This document shows positions 1-8,098 of a DNA stretch of 64,000 bases, one piece after another. The DNA comes from Prevotella sp. (GTDB taxonomy: Bacteria > Bacteroidota > Bacteroidia > Bacteroidales > Bacteroidaceae): contig SUYH01000017.1 in NCBI GenBank assembly GCA_015060535.1, forward strand, positions 1 to 64,000, in the 5' to 3' direction. The notes beneath the pieces are model-generated. The model saw nothing but the letters and a program-made list of their open reading frames with translations. It was not told the origin of the DNA and made no database searches. Made by a program: the position numbers and the translations under genes. Position 1 is the stretch's first letter. Each line of letters starts with the position of its first letter.

Positions 1-123
1 GAGAGTGAGAACAGCGGTAGCGAGAACCAGGGTGGTTCGACCAACACTGGCGGTAGCACCAATACCGGTGGTGACAACGGTGGTGGCGGCGGTAGCGCTG
101 GCTTCGAGACCGGCGGAGAGTAG
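1..123 (+). CDS. C-terminal tail of a probable HU-like DNA-binding protein (5' truncated)
   Basis: Reading frame 1 is open from the window edge to a TAG at 121-123. It encodes about 40 residues rich in Gly, Ser, Asn, Thr and Glu, with an internal NTGGSTNTGG repeat, and no folded domain. In Bacteroidales, smalltalk microproteins are commonly found right behind HU-family (histone-like) DNA-binding proteins with a Gly-rich, acidic tail, so that identity is inferred from the neighbour rather than from the visible residues. A strong hairpin follows immediately, so most transcripts may end before smalltalk. Confidence 0.5.
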   Translation, partial: ESENSGSENQGGSTNTGGSTNTGGDNGGGGGSAGFETGGE

Positions 124-124
124 T

Positions 125-155
125 AAAAGGTTAGCGCCTTCGGGCGCAACCTTTT
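125..155 (+). terminator. Hairpin with TTCG tetraloop behind the HU-like gene
   Basis: A stem of 13 base pairs (125-138 with 143-155, A133 bulged) closes a UUCG-type tetraloop. Its 5' arm starts with AAAA and its 3' arm ends in TTTT. It starts 2 nt after the stop codon and lies before smalltalk, so it would end or attenuate transcription between the two genes. Confidence 0.8.
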
Positions 156-183
156 AGAAGTAGGAAGTAAGAAGTAAGAGGTA
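156..183 (+). repeat. 7-bp tandem repeat before smalltalk
   Basis: Four heptamers (AGAAGTA, GGAAGTA, AGAAGTA, AGAGGTA) run directly into the ATG at 183. The purine-rich GGAAG could also act as a ribosome binding site. It is one of several 7-bp-period arrays at gene junctions in this window. Confidence 0.75.
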
Positions 184-275
184 TGAAAAAAGAAACGTGG
201 AAATTGATTGTTCAGATTCTGATTTCGATACTGACTGCACTGGGGACGACGTTGGGAGTGACGTCGTGCATGTAA
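183..275 (+). CDS. Smalltalk microprotein (30 aa)
   Basis: The ORF encodes MKKETWKLIVQILISILTAL followed by GTTLGVTSCM. It has a short basic start, one hydrophobic helix (about residues 8-25) and a conserved-looking GVTSC end. This agrees with the Bacteroidetes smalltalk family of about 30-residue proteins described downstream of HU-like genes; the function is unknown. The Cys near the C-terminus resembles a lipobox but sits at the wrong end for a signal peptide. A terminator hairpin lies upstream and another downstream, so it is nearly insulated from both neighbours. The identification rests on length, sequence and context. Confidence 0.85.
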   Translation: MKKETWKLIVQILISILTALGTTLGVTSCM

Positions 276-307
276 AATTAAAGAATTAAAAAATTAAAGA
301 ATTAAAG
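276..307 (+). repeat. 8-bp tandem repeat (AATTAAAG x4)
   Basis: Four octamers AATTAAAG/A run from just after the smalltalk stop into the next terminator stem. Confidence 0.75.
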
Positions 308-339
308 GTAGCTCGCACGTGATGTGAGCTACCTTTTTT
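304..339. terminator. Bidirectional terminator between smalltalk and the CobW gene
   Basis: An 11-bp stem (304-314 with 326-336) starts with AAA and is followed by TTTTTT. It lies between two convergent genes and can work in both directions. Confidence 0.8.
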
Positions 340-360
340 ATAATATAGGTAAAAGCGGGG

Positions 361-1587
361 TTACGCCAGGCAGAAGTCGAGGTCGCGGGTAATCTGCTCC
401 TTGTCGAGGTGCTGGCCGATGAAGACGAGCTTCTGCATGCGGTCGCCATACTGGTCGTCCCAATCGCGACGCAGCTGGGGATTCATAGCCATCATGTTGG
501 CGAGCTCGTCCTTGGGCATGGTGGCGTACCACTGGCCGGCATTGCGGAGCGACACCTGACGGCCTGCCTGTTCGAAGACGTAGCAGATGTCGGTCTCGTC
601 CTTGAAGTAGCAGATGCCCTTGGCGCGGATGATGTTCTTAGGCCACTTGCGGGCTACGAACTCGTCGAAGAGGCTGAGGTTCAGCGGACGACGGGCGTAG
701 TAGACGAAGGTGCCTATGCCATACTCCTCGGCCTCGCCTTCATCGTGATGATGATGGTGATGGTCGTGGTCATGGTGATGATGGTGCTCATGTTCATGTT
801 CATGCTCATGTTCATCGTCATCATCATCGTCATCATCGTCATCATCGTCATGATGGTCTCCCTCCAGCTCCTGAATCCAGGCGGCAGAGGTGGCTACCTC
901 GTCGAAGTTGAACTTCTCGGTATGGATGAGGCGGTCGAGGGGCACATTGCCGTAGTCGCACTCGATGATGTCGGCCTTGGGCTGGATGGCACGGATAATC
1001 TGGCGCACCTCTGCCAGCTCCTCCTTCGAGACCTCAGAGGCCTTGTTGAGCAGGATGATGTTGCAGAACTCGATCTGCTGGATGACGAGATTCTCAATGT
1101 CATCCTCGTCGATGTTCTTACGCAGCAGGTCGTTGCCATTCTTGAACTCGTCGCGCATGCGGAGGGCATCGACTACGGTGACGATGCTGTCGAGCTGCAG
1201 ATAGCCGTCCTTGACGTATTCAGGACCCAGCGATGGGATGTTGACGATGGTCTGGGCGATGGGTGCGGGCTCGCAGATGCCACTGGCCTCGATGACGATA
1301 TAGTCGAAGCGGTGCATGGCCATAATGTCCTGCAGCTGCTTGACGAGATCCATCTTCAGGGTACAGCAGATGCAGCCGTTCTGCAGGGCTACGAGCGAGT
1401 CGTCCTGCTGGCCTACCACCCCACCCTTCTCGATGAGGTCGGCATCGATATTCACCTCGCCGATATCATTGACGATGACGGCAAACTTGATGCCCTGCTG
1501 GTTTTGCAGGATGCGATTCAACAGGGTGGTCTTTCCGCTGCCTAAATAACCCGTAAGCAGCAGGACGGGAATGTTCTTAATCGTCAT
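361..1587 (-). CDS. CobW/COG0523-family GTP-binding metal chaperone with Asp/His-rich tract
   Basis: This 408-residue protein has a Walker A motif (GYLGSGKTT, residues 13-21), the COG0523 metal motif CICC after NG, and a CobW C-terminal domain. Between the two domains (about residues 245-285) lies a run of Asp, then alternating His-Glu, then poly-His. Family members are G3E GTPases that deliver zinc, cobalt or other transition metals to target enzymes; the His/Asp tract fits metal storage or sensing. It is cytoplasmic and monocistronic, with its own promoter at 1621-1652. The metal and client cannot be read from sequence; zinc is the most frequent for such proteins. Confidence 0.88.
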   Translation of the reverse strand: MTIKNIPVLLLTGYLGSGKTTLLNRILQNQQGIKFAVIVNDIGEVNIDADLIEKGGVVGQQDDSLVALQNGCICCTLKMDLVKQLQDIMAMHRFDYIVIEASGICEPAPIAQTIVNIPSLGPEYVKDGYLQLDSIVTVVDALRMRDEFKNGNDLLRKNIDEDDIENLVIQQIEFCNIILLNKASEVSKEELAEVRQIIRAIQPKADIIECDYGNVPLDRLIHTEKFNFDEVATSAAWIQELEGDHHDDDDDDDDDDDDEHEHEHEHEHHHHHDHDHHHHHHDEGEAEEYGIGTFVYYARRPLNLSLFDEFVARKWPKNIIRAKGICYFKDETDICYVFEQAGRQVSLRNAGQWYATMPKDELANMMAMNPQLRRDWDDQYGDRMQKLVFIGQHLDKEQITRDLDFCLA

Positions 1588-1620
1588 ATCGTATAATCTC
1601 CTTTTTTTCTAAAACGGGTG

Positions 1621-1652
1621 CAAAGTTACGTGATTTCTCCGACTTTTGCAAA
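1621..1652 (-). promoter_or_regulatory. Bacteroidetes promoter of the CobW gene
   Basis: On the minus strand: TTTG (1652-1649), 20 nt, TAACTTTG (1628-1621). This matches the Bacteroidetes primary sigma consensus. Predicted start of transcription is near 1614, giving a leader of about 27 nt. Confidence 0.8.
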
Positions 1653-1695
1653 CTCGGCCTTACATTATTAACCTTACTTAGCAAAAAAGTTTTAA

Positions 1696-1730
1696 ATTAT
1701 CAATTATCCATTATCAATTATCAATTAATT
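1696..1730. repeat. 7-bp tandem repeat (ATTATCA family)
   Basis: Five heptamers (ATTATCA, ATTATCC, ATTATCA, ATTATCA, ATTAATT) lie directly upstream of the pgk -7 box. Confidence 0.75.
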
Positions 1731-1734
1731 ATTG

Positions 1735-1742
1735 TACCTTTG
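1735..1742 (+). promoter_or_regulatory. -7 box of pgk
   Basis: TACCTTTG matches TAnnTTTG. No clear TTTG is seen at -33; the upstream DNA there is the heptamer array. The predicted leader is about 75 nt. Confidence 0.65.
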
Positions 1743-1778
1743 TGGTCGTTTTGGGGAAATTCACCAAATCATTCAATG

Positions 1779-1822
1779 AATAAATAAATTGTAAATTGTA
1801 AATAAATAAATTGTAAATGTTA
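1779..1822 (+). repeat. 22-bp direct repeat in the pgk leader
   Basis: Two A/T-rich 22-nt units (1779-1800 and 1801-1822), identical over their first 18 nt, fill the untranslated leader just before the start codon. They may keep the ribosome-loading region unstructured. Confidence 0.7.
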
Positions 1823-3093
1823 TGACTATCAACGAAATGAACTTTGCCGGTAAGAAGGCAATCGTACGTGTAGACTTCAACGTACCCCTGGACGAGAATG
1901 GTAAGATCACTGACGACACCCGTATCCGCGGTGCACTGCCCACACTGAAGAAGATTCTGGGCGATGGTGGTGCTGTCATCATCATGAGCCACATGGGCAA
2001 GCCCAAGGGTAAGGTAGATATGAAGAAGTCGCTGGGTCAGATCCGCGAGGCTGTAGAGAAGGCTCTGGGTGTTCCCGTTGCTTTCGCTCCCGACTGCGCT
2101 AAGGCTGCTGATGCTGCTAAGGCTCTGAAAATGGGTGAGGCTCTGCTGCTGGAGAACCTGCGTTTCTATCCTGAGGAAGAGGGTAAGCCAGTAGGTATCG
2201 ACAAGGCTGATCCTGCATACGACGAGGCTAAGAAGGCTATGAAGGCCAGCCAGAAGGAGTTTGCTAAGACTCTTGCTTCTTACGCTGACTGCTACGTAAT
2301 GGATGCCTTTGGTACAGCTCACCGCAAGCACGCTTCTACTGCTGTTATCGCTGACTACTTCGACGCTGACAACAAGATGTTGGGTCTGCTGATGGAGAAG
2401 GAGGTACAGGCTGTTGACAACGTTCTGTCGAACATCAAGCGTCCGTTCGTTGCCATCATGGGTGGTTCGAAGGTGTCTTCAAAAATCGGTATCATCGAGA
2501 ACCTGCTCGGCAAGGTGGATAAGCTCATCCTCTGCGGTGGTATGACCTACACATTCGCAAAGGCTCACGGTGGTGAGATTGGCGATTCTATCGTAGAACT
2601 CGACAAGCTGGACGTTGCTCTGGGCGTTGAGGAGCTGGCCAAGAAGAACGGCGTAGAGCTGGTACTGGGCAGCGACTGCACCGCTACCAATGGTCTCGAC
2701 TTCGACACCATGAGCGTAAAGCCCGGTGCTGAGATCATCAACTGCCCTGCCAACAAGGTTCCTGCCGGTTTCGAGGGTGTTGACGCTGGTCCTGAGAGCC
2801 AGAAGGCATTTGCTGAGGCTATCAAGGGTGCTAAGACTATCCTGTGGAACGGTCCTGCCGGCGTATTCGAGTGCGACGCCTTCACCGCTGGTTCACGTGC
2901 CATCGGCGATGCTATCGCTGAGGCAACCAAGAACGGTGCATTCTCTCTGATTGGTGGTGGCGACTCTGTGGCTTGTGTTAACAAGTTCGGTCTGGCCGAC
3001 CAGGTATCTTACATCTCTACTGGTGGTGGTGCTCTGCTCGAGGCCATCGAGGGTAAGGTGCTTCCTGGTGTTGCAGCTATTAAGGGAGAATAA
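1822..3093 (+). CDS. pgk: Phosphoglycerate kinase
   Basis: The 423-residue protein converts 1,3-bisphosphoglycerate and ADP to 3-phosphoglycerate and ATP in glycolysis. The N-terminal substrate-binding half shows [10 protein letters not shown], the SHMGKPKG basic patch and the [11 protein letters not shown] segment. The C-terminal nucleotide half shows [21 protein letters not shown] and the [13 protein letters not shown] glycine loop, with STGGGALLE near the end. Length is normal for the family. Codon use is strongly biased (CTG, GCT, AAG, GGT), as expected for a highly expressed gene. Its own promoter lies at 1735. A heptamer repeat separates it from the next gene. Confidence 0.98.
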   Translation: MTINEMNFAGKKAIVRVDFNVPLDENGKITDDTRIRGALPTLKKILGDGGAVIIMSHMGKPKGKVDMKKSLGQIREAVEKALGVPVAFAPDCAKAADAAKALKMGEALLLENLRFYPEEEGKPVGIDKADPAYDEAKKAMKASQKEFAKTLASYADCYVMDAFGTAHRKHASTAVIADYFDADNKMLGLLMEKEVQAVDNVLSNIKRPFVAIMGGSKVSSKIGIIENLLGKVDKLILCGGMTYTFAKAHGGEIGDSIVELDKLDVALGVEELAKKNGVELVLGSDCTATNGLDFDTMSVKPGAEIINCPANKVPAGFEGVDAGPESQKAFAEAIKGAKTILWNGPAGVFECDAFTAGSRAIGDAIAEATKNGAFSLIGGGDSVACVNKFGLADQVSYISTGGGALLEAIEGKVLPGVAAIKGE

Positions 3094-3099
3094 TTTTTA

Positions 3100-3134
3100 A
3101 TTGACAATGGATAATTGACAATTGACAATTAAAA
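3100..3134 (+). repeat. 7-bp tandem repeat between pgk and the lipoprotein gene
   Basis: Five heptamers (ATTGACA, ATGGATA, ATTGACA, ATTGACA, ATTAAAA) fill nearly the whole gap between the pgk stop (3093) and the next ATG (3136). Confidence 0.8.
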
Positions 3135-3135
3135 G

Positions 3136-4011
3136 ATGAAGAGTCTTTTTATGACTATAGCGATGGCCGCACTGCTTCTGACAGCTTGCGGCCATCGTGC
3201 TTCTAACGGGAGCACAACAGACGTGCTGAAGACCGACAGCATCGGCATGCAGCGCGAAGACACTGCCGTCATGGTTAGTGTCAGCGCTGAGTGGCCTATT
3301 GCCGGCAATGCAGCACTGGTAGAGAACATCCAGCGCTACATCAGTGAGGAGATGGCTACCAACATTGGCGACGAGAAGCCTAAAGCGATCATTTCGGCAG
3401 ACGGCCACAAAGTGGTGGAAGCCACCTTCAACCGCTATCAGCAGGCGCTGACCACCATGCGGAACGAGGCACAGCAAGCAGGCTATGCTGACGGCATGCA
3501 GTATTCGTACTACCTGCACCTATCAATGATGGAAGCCAACAGCCGCTACGTCACCTATCTGTGTCGTGCGGAAGGCTTTACGGGAGGTGCCCACGGCTTT
3601 GCCACCTCGACAGCACAGAGCTTCTCGGCTACAACAGGTCAGCGCATCGGTTACGAAGCCAACTACAACTTCGAGAAGGAAGTACAGGAAATCAAGAACC
3701 AGACGCTGTTCAAGGAACCACTATCGCCCCAGCTGTATGCCCTCATCAAAGAAGGTGTGCGCAGCTACTTTCAGGAGTTCGACGAGTCAGTAGCCAGCGA
3801 CGAACAGCTGAAGGACATGCTCATCGGCGTGAACGACGTGAACCGCATCCCCCTGCCCAGTGCTGCCCCCGCTTTCACCAAGAAAGGGCTGGCGTTCATC
3901 TACCAGCAGTACGAGATAGCGCCCTATGCTGCAGGGATGGTCAACTTCGACATCGCCTACGACAAGATTCGCCCCTTCCTGACAGCGGAGGCACAAGCTC
4001 TTCTCCCATAG
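3136..4011 (+). CDS. DUF3298/DUF4163-type (RsiV-like) lipoprotein
   Basis: This 291-residue protein starts with a lipoprotein signal peptide (LLLTAC, Cys at about residue 18). A DUF4163-type half follows (about 40-150), then a DUF3298-type half (about 170-280) with the GFTGGAHG segment typical of this superfamily. These folds also form the extracytoplasmic part of the RsiV anti-sigma factor, which binds lysozyme, but no sigma factor gene is nearby. It probably sits in the periplasmic or outer-membrane leaflet. Function unknown. It may be read through from pgk, since only the heptamer array separates them. Confidence 0.75.
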   Translation: MKSLFMTIAMAALLLTACGHRASNGSTTDVLKTDSIGMQREDTAVMVSVSAEWPIAGNAALVENIQRYISEEMATNIGDEKPKAIISADGHKVVEATFNRYQQALTTMRNEAQQAGYADGMQYSYYLHLSMMEANSRYVTYLCRAEGFTGGAHGFATSTAQSFSATTGQRIGYEANYNFEKEVQEIKNQTLFKEPLSPQLYALIKEGVRSYFQEFDESVASDEQLKDMLIGVNDVNRIPLPSAAPAFTKKGLAFIYQQYEIAPYAAGMVNFDIAYDKIRPFLTAEAQALLP

Positions 4012-4035
4012 GCTGTAATTTTTTGTGACGATTTA

Positions 4036-4067
4036 TTTGGCTATTTGATTTGAATTCACTATCTTTG
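4036..4067 (+). promoter_or_regulatory. Promoter of the 4.1-kb operon
   Basis: TTTG (4036-4039), 20 nt, TATCTTTG (4060-4067): a full consensus match about 33 nt before the ATG at 4101. Confidence 0.85.
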
Positions 4068-4100
4068 CCAACAAATTAACTAATCACTAAAAAGAAGACA

Positions 4101-4916
4101 ATGAAAAAACTGTTTATCGTATTAGGTCTGGCCCTGGCAAGCATGACAGCCTCGGCTCAGGAAGAGGAAGTGGAAGGACTGCCTGATGGCATGTTAGCTG
4201 TGGAGTGGAGCTACAATCCTATCAAATATGATGCAAAGCCCTTCACGCTGGCCGAAATCAAGGCACGCCTGCTATTGAACGAGAAGAGTGCTATCCGCCT
4301 GAGTGTAGGATTCGGATGGGACAACAACAAGGACGAGAACACGTTCACCAATCCTTCGGAGAAAAGCGTCACCAATAGCACGACCAAAAACTCTGCGATG
4401 ACCGTCAAGGCAGGACTAGGCTACGAGCTGCACTTCGCCAACATCGGCAAGATGGACTTCTACGGAGGTCTGGAGGGTGGCTATCTGGGACGTTTCTTCT
4501 CGGCTACCAAGGAATCGACCAGCACCAAGACGGTAGTAAGCGGTTCGACAACCACTATCACCGTTGACGAAGATAACAGCGACTACAAGAAGCGTAATGC
4601 CGATGGCGACAAGCAGAACGAGACCGGATTCTACGGAACGCTGTTTGCCGGCTTCGACTACTACGTCTACAAGAACCTTTATATCGGTGCTGAGCTGGGT
4701 GTGACCTTCAACATGGGTAAGCAGAAAGGTGGCAACTATACGCAGATGACGACACAGCGGGTGAACGGCATTTTGATGAACAGCACGTACTATTCGTCGG
4801 AAACGGGTATCACCCAGTCGGGCAACACCTCCAGCTACGGCCCCATTGACGAGACCACATCGACATACACCAGAGTAAATATTGAACCTGCCATCCGCAT
4901 CGGCTGGCTGTTCTAA
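4101..4916 (+). CDS. Outer-membrane beta-barrel-like protein (unassigned)
   Basis: This 271-residue protein starts with a clear Sec signal peptide (cleavage after TASA, before QEEE). The mature part alternates polar and aromatic residues, is rich in Gly, Ser, Thr and Tyr, contains segments such as AGLGYELHFA and AGFDYYVYKNLYIGAELG, and ends in an aromatic residue (GWLF). This is the usual look of a small Bacteroidetes outer-membrane barrel (OmpW/PorT-like folds). No specific family was recognised. Its own consensus promoter lies 33 nt upstream. Confidence 0.65.
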   Translation: MKKLFIVLGLALASMTASAQEEEVEGLPDGMLAVEWSYNPIKYDAKPFTLAEIKARLLLNEKSAIRLSVGFGWDNNKDENTFTNPSEKSVTNSTTKNSAMTVKAGLGYELHFANIGKMDFYGGLEGGYLGRFFSATKESTSTKTVVSGSTTTITVDEDNSDYKKRNADGDKQNETGFYGTLFAGFDYYVYKNLYIGAELGVTFNMGKQKGGNYTQMTTQRVNGILMNSTYYSSETGITQSGNTSSYGPIDETTSTYTRVNIEPAIRIGWLF

Positions 4917-4937
4917 ACATAAAACGTATCATCAATT

Positions 4938-5189
4938 ATGAGCAAGAAATTTATCATTGGAGATCGCACCAAGGATGAGTGGATCTCTGTTCTCGACAGA
5001 GCAAACAAGAAACTGGAGTTCACCAACCACATCGCTTCCGCCAAGGAGTTTCACGGTTTTGAGGCTACCAAGGACGAGCTGAAGGCTCTGCAGGAAGAGA
5101 CGGGTTACTTCCAAGACCTGCAGGTTTACGTGAAGGACGAAGATGGCAAGGCCTATCGTCCCAACGAGAGTGATGCTTTCCAGATGTAA
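4938..5189 (+). CDS. Small acidic protein of unknown function (83 aa)
   Basis: It encodes a soluble, charged 83-residue protein with no signal peptide and a helical, Lys/Glu-rich centre (ATKDELKALQEETGY). No family was recognised. It starts 21 nt after the barrel gene and ends 4 nt before the aldo/keto reductase, so it probably belongs to the sugar-oxidation operon. It is shorter than the known sugar mutarotases of fucose and rhamnose loci (about 100-140 aa), and no mutarotase motif is evident. Confidence 0.7.
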   Translation: MSKKFIIGDRTKDEWISVLDRANKKLEFTNHIASAKEFHGFEATKDELKALQEETGYFQDLQVYVKDEDGKAYRPNESDAFQM

Positions 5190-5193
5190 GCCT

Positions 5194-6141
5194 ATGCAAT
5201 ACAGGGATTTAGGAAAGACAGGAATGAAGGTGTCGGAGCTGGGCTTCGGCGCCTCTTCTTTGGGTGGGGTATTCCACTCTTTCGATGAGAACAGAGGCAT
5301 CGACGCTGTATATGCTGCCGTCGAGGCTGGCATCAACATCATCGACGTGTCGCCCTACTATGGTCACTACAAGGCAGAGACGGTGCTGGGCAAGGCGCTG
5401 AAGGACATGCCTCGCGACAAGTACTATCTGTCGACAAAGGTAGGACGCTACGGCAAGGATGGTGTCAACACGTGGGACTATTCTGCCCGCCGTGCCAAGG
5501 AGAGCGTCTACGAGAGCTTGGAGCGTCTGAACATCGACTATATCGATATCATTAATGTACACGACATCGAGTTCCAGGGACGTATGGAGGGTGGTCTGCA
5601 AAAAGTAGTCGACGAGACGCTGCCTGCCCTGCACGAGTTGAAGCGTGAGGGTGTGGTGAAGCATGTGGGCATCACCGACCTGCAGCTGGAGAATCTGCGT
5701 TGGGTCATCGAGCACTGTCCTGAGGGTACGGTAGAGAGCGTGATGAACTTCTGCCACTACTGTCTGTGCGACGATAAGCTCATCGATTTCATGGACTTCT
5801 TCGAACAGCGCGGCATTGGTGTGCTGTCGGCATCGCCCTTCTCGATGGGTCTGTTGACGGAGCGTGGCGTGCCCGACTGGCATCCTGCACCCAAAGCGCT
5901 GGTAGATGCTTGTAAACGTGCTGCAGAGCATTGCAAGGCCAAGGGCTACCCCATCGAGAAACTCGCCATGCAATTCTCGTGCTCTAATCCACGCATCGCG
6001 TCGACGGTTTTCAGCACCACGCGTCCTGAAGCCATCACGACGAATATCGCCTATATCAAGGAACCGATGGACGAGCAACTGGTTCGTGAGGTACGTGACA
6101 TCATTGGTGATCAACAGCGAGTATCATGGGCCAATACGTAA
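5194..6141 (+). CDS. Aldo/keto reductase, L-fucose/L-galactose 1-dehydrogenase-like
   Basis: A 315-residue TIM-barrel NAD(P)-dependent oxidoreductase. The start MQYRDLGKTG at 5194 is chosen because it matches the family N-terminus and follows the previous stop by 4 nt; an in-frame start at 5143 would overlap that gene. The catalytic tetrad is visible: Asp and Tyr in IIDVSPYYGHY, Lys in LSTKVG, His in INVHDIEF. The sequence resembles L-galactose and L-fucose (D-threo-aldose) 1-dehydrogenases, which oxidise free aldoses to lactones. The next two genes would suit lactone opening and a second oxidation. The substrate is inferred. Confidence 0.82.
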   Translation: MQYRDLGKTGMKVSELGFGASSLGGVFHSFDENRGIDAVYAAVEAGINIIDVSPYYGHYKAETVLGKALKDMPRDKYYLSTKVGRYGKDGVNTWDYSARRAKESVYESLERLNIDYIDIINVHDIEFQGRMEGGLQKVVDETLPALHELKREGVVKHVGITDLQLENLRWVIEHCPEGTVESVMNFCHYCLCDDKLIDFMDFFEQRGIGVLSASPFSMGLLTERGVPDWHPAPKALVDACKRAAEHCKAKGYPIEKLAMQFSCSNPRIASTVFSTTRPEAITTNIAYIKEPMDEQLVREVRDIIGDQQRVSWANT

Positions 6142-7040
6142 TTGATGCACATGCGCATTTGTGGCTGAATCAGGACACGGTGGTGAATGGACAACCCATT
6201 TACCAGCTGGAGCCGAACCGCAGTAGGAGCATGTTCTTCGGTCAGGAGGTGCAGATGCTGCCTCCCTACATGACCGACGGACAGAACACGGCAGAGCGAT
6301 TCCTGTCGAATATGGACTATGCGCAGGTTTCGGCTGCCGTCGTGACCCAGGAGTTTATCGACGGACTGCAGAACACATACCTCATGCAGGTACAGCAACG
6401 CTACCCCAACCGATTCTTCTGTTTCGGTATGCCCGAGTTGCGCAAAAGCGGTTTTGTAAACGAGGGCATTGCCCTCGTCAACCAAGGCTTCCGCGGCATC
6501 AAGATTCCTGCAGCCCGAATGCCCCAACAGTTCCTCGACGACGAGATGATGCAGATGCTGCGCTATATGGAGCAGCACGACGTCATACTGGGTATCGAAC
6601 TGATGGATGGCGATGCACAGGTGGCTCAGATGGAGGAAATCATCCAGGAGTGCCCACGACTGAAAGTAGCCATCGGCCACTTCGGCATGGTGACACGTCC
6701 TGACTGGTTGTCACAGATCCGACTGGCACGCCACGAGAATGTCTACGTCGAGAGCGGTGGCATCACCTGGCTATTCAACGACGAGTTCTACCCCTTCCCA
6801 TCGGCAATCAAGGCCATCAAGGAGGCTGCCGACGAGGTGGGTATGGAGAAACTGATGTGGGGCTCGGACTATCCGCGTACCATCACCGCTATCACCTACA
6901 AGATGTCGTACGACTTCGTCACGAAGAGCACGGAGTTGACAGACGACGAGAAGCGCTTGTTCCTATGTGACAATGCCAAGCAGTTCTTCGGCTTTGGTGA
7001 ACTAATAGAATTACCGTATATCAAAAATATGAGCGAATGA
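6126..7040 (+). CDS. Amidohydrolase_2-family hydrolase, possible sugar lactonase
   Basis: A 304-residue metal-dependent hydrolase with the N-terminal DAHAHLW metal-binding motif, an IGHFG strand and the C-terminal WGSDYPR Asp motif typical of Amidohydrolase_2 (PF04909). Members include lactonases of oxidative L-fucose, L-rhamnose and L-galactose pathways and 2-pyrone dicarboxylate lactonases. It overlaps the aldo/keto reductase by 16 nt and the next gene by 4 nt (ATGA), so the three are probably translated together. The role as a lactonase comes from context. Confidence 0.78.
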   Translation: MGQYVIDAHAHLWLNQDTVVNGQPIYQLEPNRSRSMFFGQEVQMLPPYMTDGQNTAERFLSNMDYAQVSAAVVTQEFIDGLQNTYLMQVQQRYPNRFFCFGMPELRKSGFVNEGIALVNQGFRGIKIPAARMPQQFLDDEMMQMLRYMEQHDVILGIELMDGDAQVAQMEEIIQECPRLKVAIGHFGMVTRPDWLSQIRLARHENVYVESGGITWLFNDEFYPFPSAIKAIKEAADEVGMEKLMWGSDYPRTITAITYKMSYDFVTKSTELTDDEKRLFLCDNAKQFFGFGELIELPYIKNMSE

Positions 7041-8092
7041 AAGCAATACAGATTACAGAACCTTCGGTGATGAAGGTTGTAGAATTGGAGAAACCCCAGT
7101 GTAGTGCCGACGAGGTGCTGCTGAAGATTCATTATGTTGGCTTCTGTGGAAGCGACCTAAACACCTATCGTGGACTGAACCCGATGGTGAAGATGCCAGT
7201 GATTCCTGGTCACGAGATTGGAGCAGAAATCGCTGAAGTCGGAGCCGCCGTGCCCAGCCATCTGAAGGCAGGAATGGCAGTCACCGTGAACCCCTATACA
7301 AACTGTGGCCACTGTCCTTCTTGCAAGAACCGTCGCTACAATGCATGCCAGCACAACGAGACGCTAGGTGTTCAGCGCAACGGTGCCATGTGCGAATATA
7401 TCGCCGTACCCTGGCAGAAAGTCATCCCCATCGGCAACATCACCGTAGAGCATGCCGCTATCATTGAACCGATGTCGGTAGGTTTCCACGCCGTGAGTCG
7501 TGCACAGGTGGTTGATACCGATACCGTCATGGTGATTGGCTGTGGTATGGTAGGCGTAGGCGCTGTGGTGCGTGCCATCATGCGTGGTGCCAAGGTCATT
7601 GCCTGCGATATGGACGACGAGAAGCTGGCCATCGTACGTGGCTTGGGTGCTGAGTACACCATCAATTCGGCTAAGGAGAACGTGCATGAGCGTCTGCAGG
7701 AGATTACGCAAGGCGCAGGACCAGATGTGGTTATCGAAGCCGTAGGTGCTCCTGTCACCTATCAGATGGCTGTCAACGAGGTAGCCTTCACAGGTCGCGT
7801 GGTCTGCATCGGCTATGCCAAGCAGGACGTACAGTTCACCACCAAGCTCTTCGTGCAGAAGGAGCTCGACATCCGTGGCTCGCGTAATGCACAGCCTGAG
7901 GACTTCGAGGGTGTGATCCGCTATCTGGAGAAGAAGGGAGGAGTCCGCGAGATTGATAATCTCGTGGAGGGCACCATCCCCTGGGACATCCTCATCTCGA
8001 ACGAGGTAACGCCAGAGCACGCCGAAGATGCCATGAAGCAGTGGATGGAGGCACCAGCAAAGGTATTCCGCATCCTAGTAAAATTCGTATAA
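7037..8092 (+). CDS. Zinc-binding alcohol dehydrogenase (MDR family)
   Basis: This 351-residue medium-chain dehydrogenase has the catalytic zinc ligands Cys in GFCGSD and His-Glu in GHEIGAE, the structural-zinc loop with four Cys (CGHCPSCKNRRYNAC) and a Rossmann motif GCGMVGVG. It resembles sorbitol, threonine and L-galactonate/L-fuconate-type dehydrogenases. In this operon it may oxidise a sugar acid or alcohol made by the two preceding enzymes. Coupled to the hydrolase by an ATGA overlap; the GH97 gene starts 6 nt later. Confidence 0.85.
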   Translation: MKAIQITEPSVMKVVELEKPQCSADEVLLKIHYVGFCGSDLNTYRGLNPMVKMPVIPGHEIGAEIAEVGAAVPSHLKAGMAVTVNPYTNCGHCPSCKNRRYNACQHNETLGVQRNGAMCEYIAVPWQKVIPIGNITVEHAAIIEPMSVGFHAVSRAQVVDTDTVMVIGCGMVGVGAVVRAIMRGAKVIACDMDDEKLAIVRGLGAEYTINSAKENVHERLQEITQGAGPDVVIEAVGAPVTYQMAVNEVAFTGRVVCIGYAKQDVQFTTKLFVQKELDIRGSRNAQPEDFEGVIRYLEKKGGVREIDNLVEGTIPWDILISNEVTPEHAEDAMKQWMEAPAKVFRILVKFV

Positions 8093-8098
8093 AAAACA

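Noticed and set aside
1..123. Collagen-like or surface adhesin tail
   Set aside because: There is no regular GXY pattern, and the smalltalk neighbour favours the HU-like tail.
409..1545. Long plus-strand open frame opposite the CobW gene
   Set aside because: It is the antisense shadow of the His/Asp tract and GTPase codons; the protein is low-complexity and has no family features.
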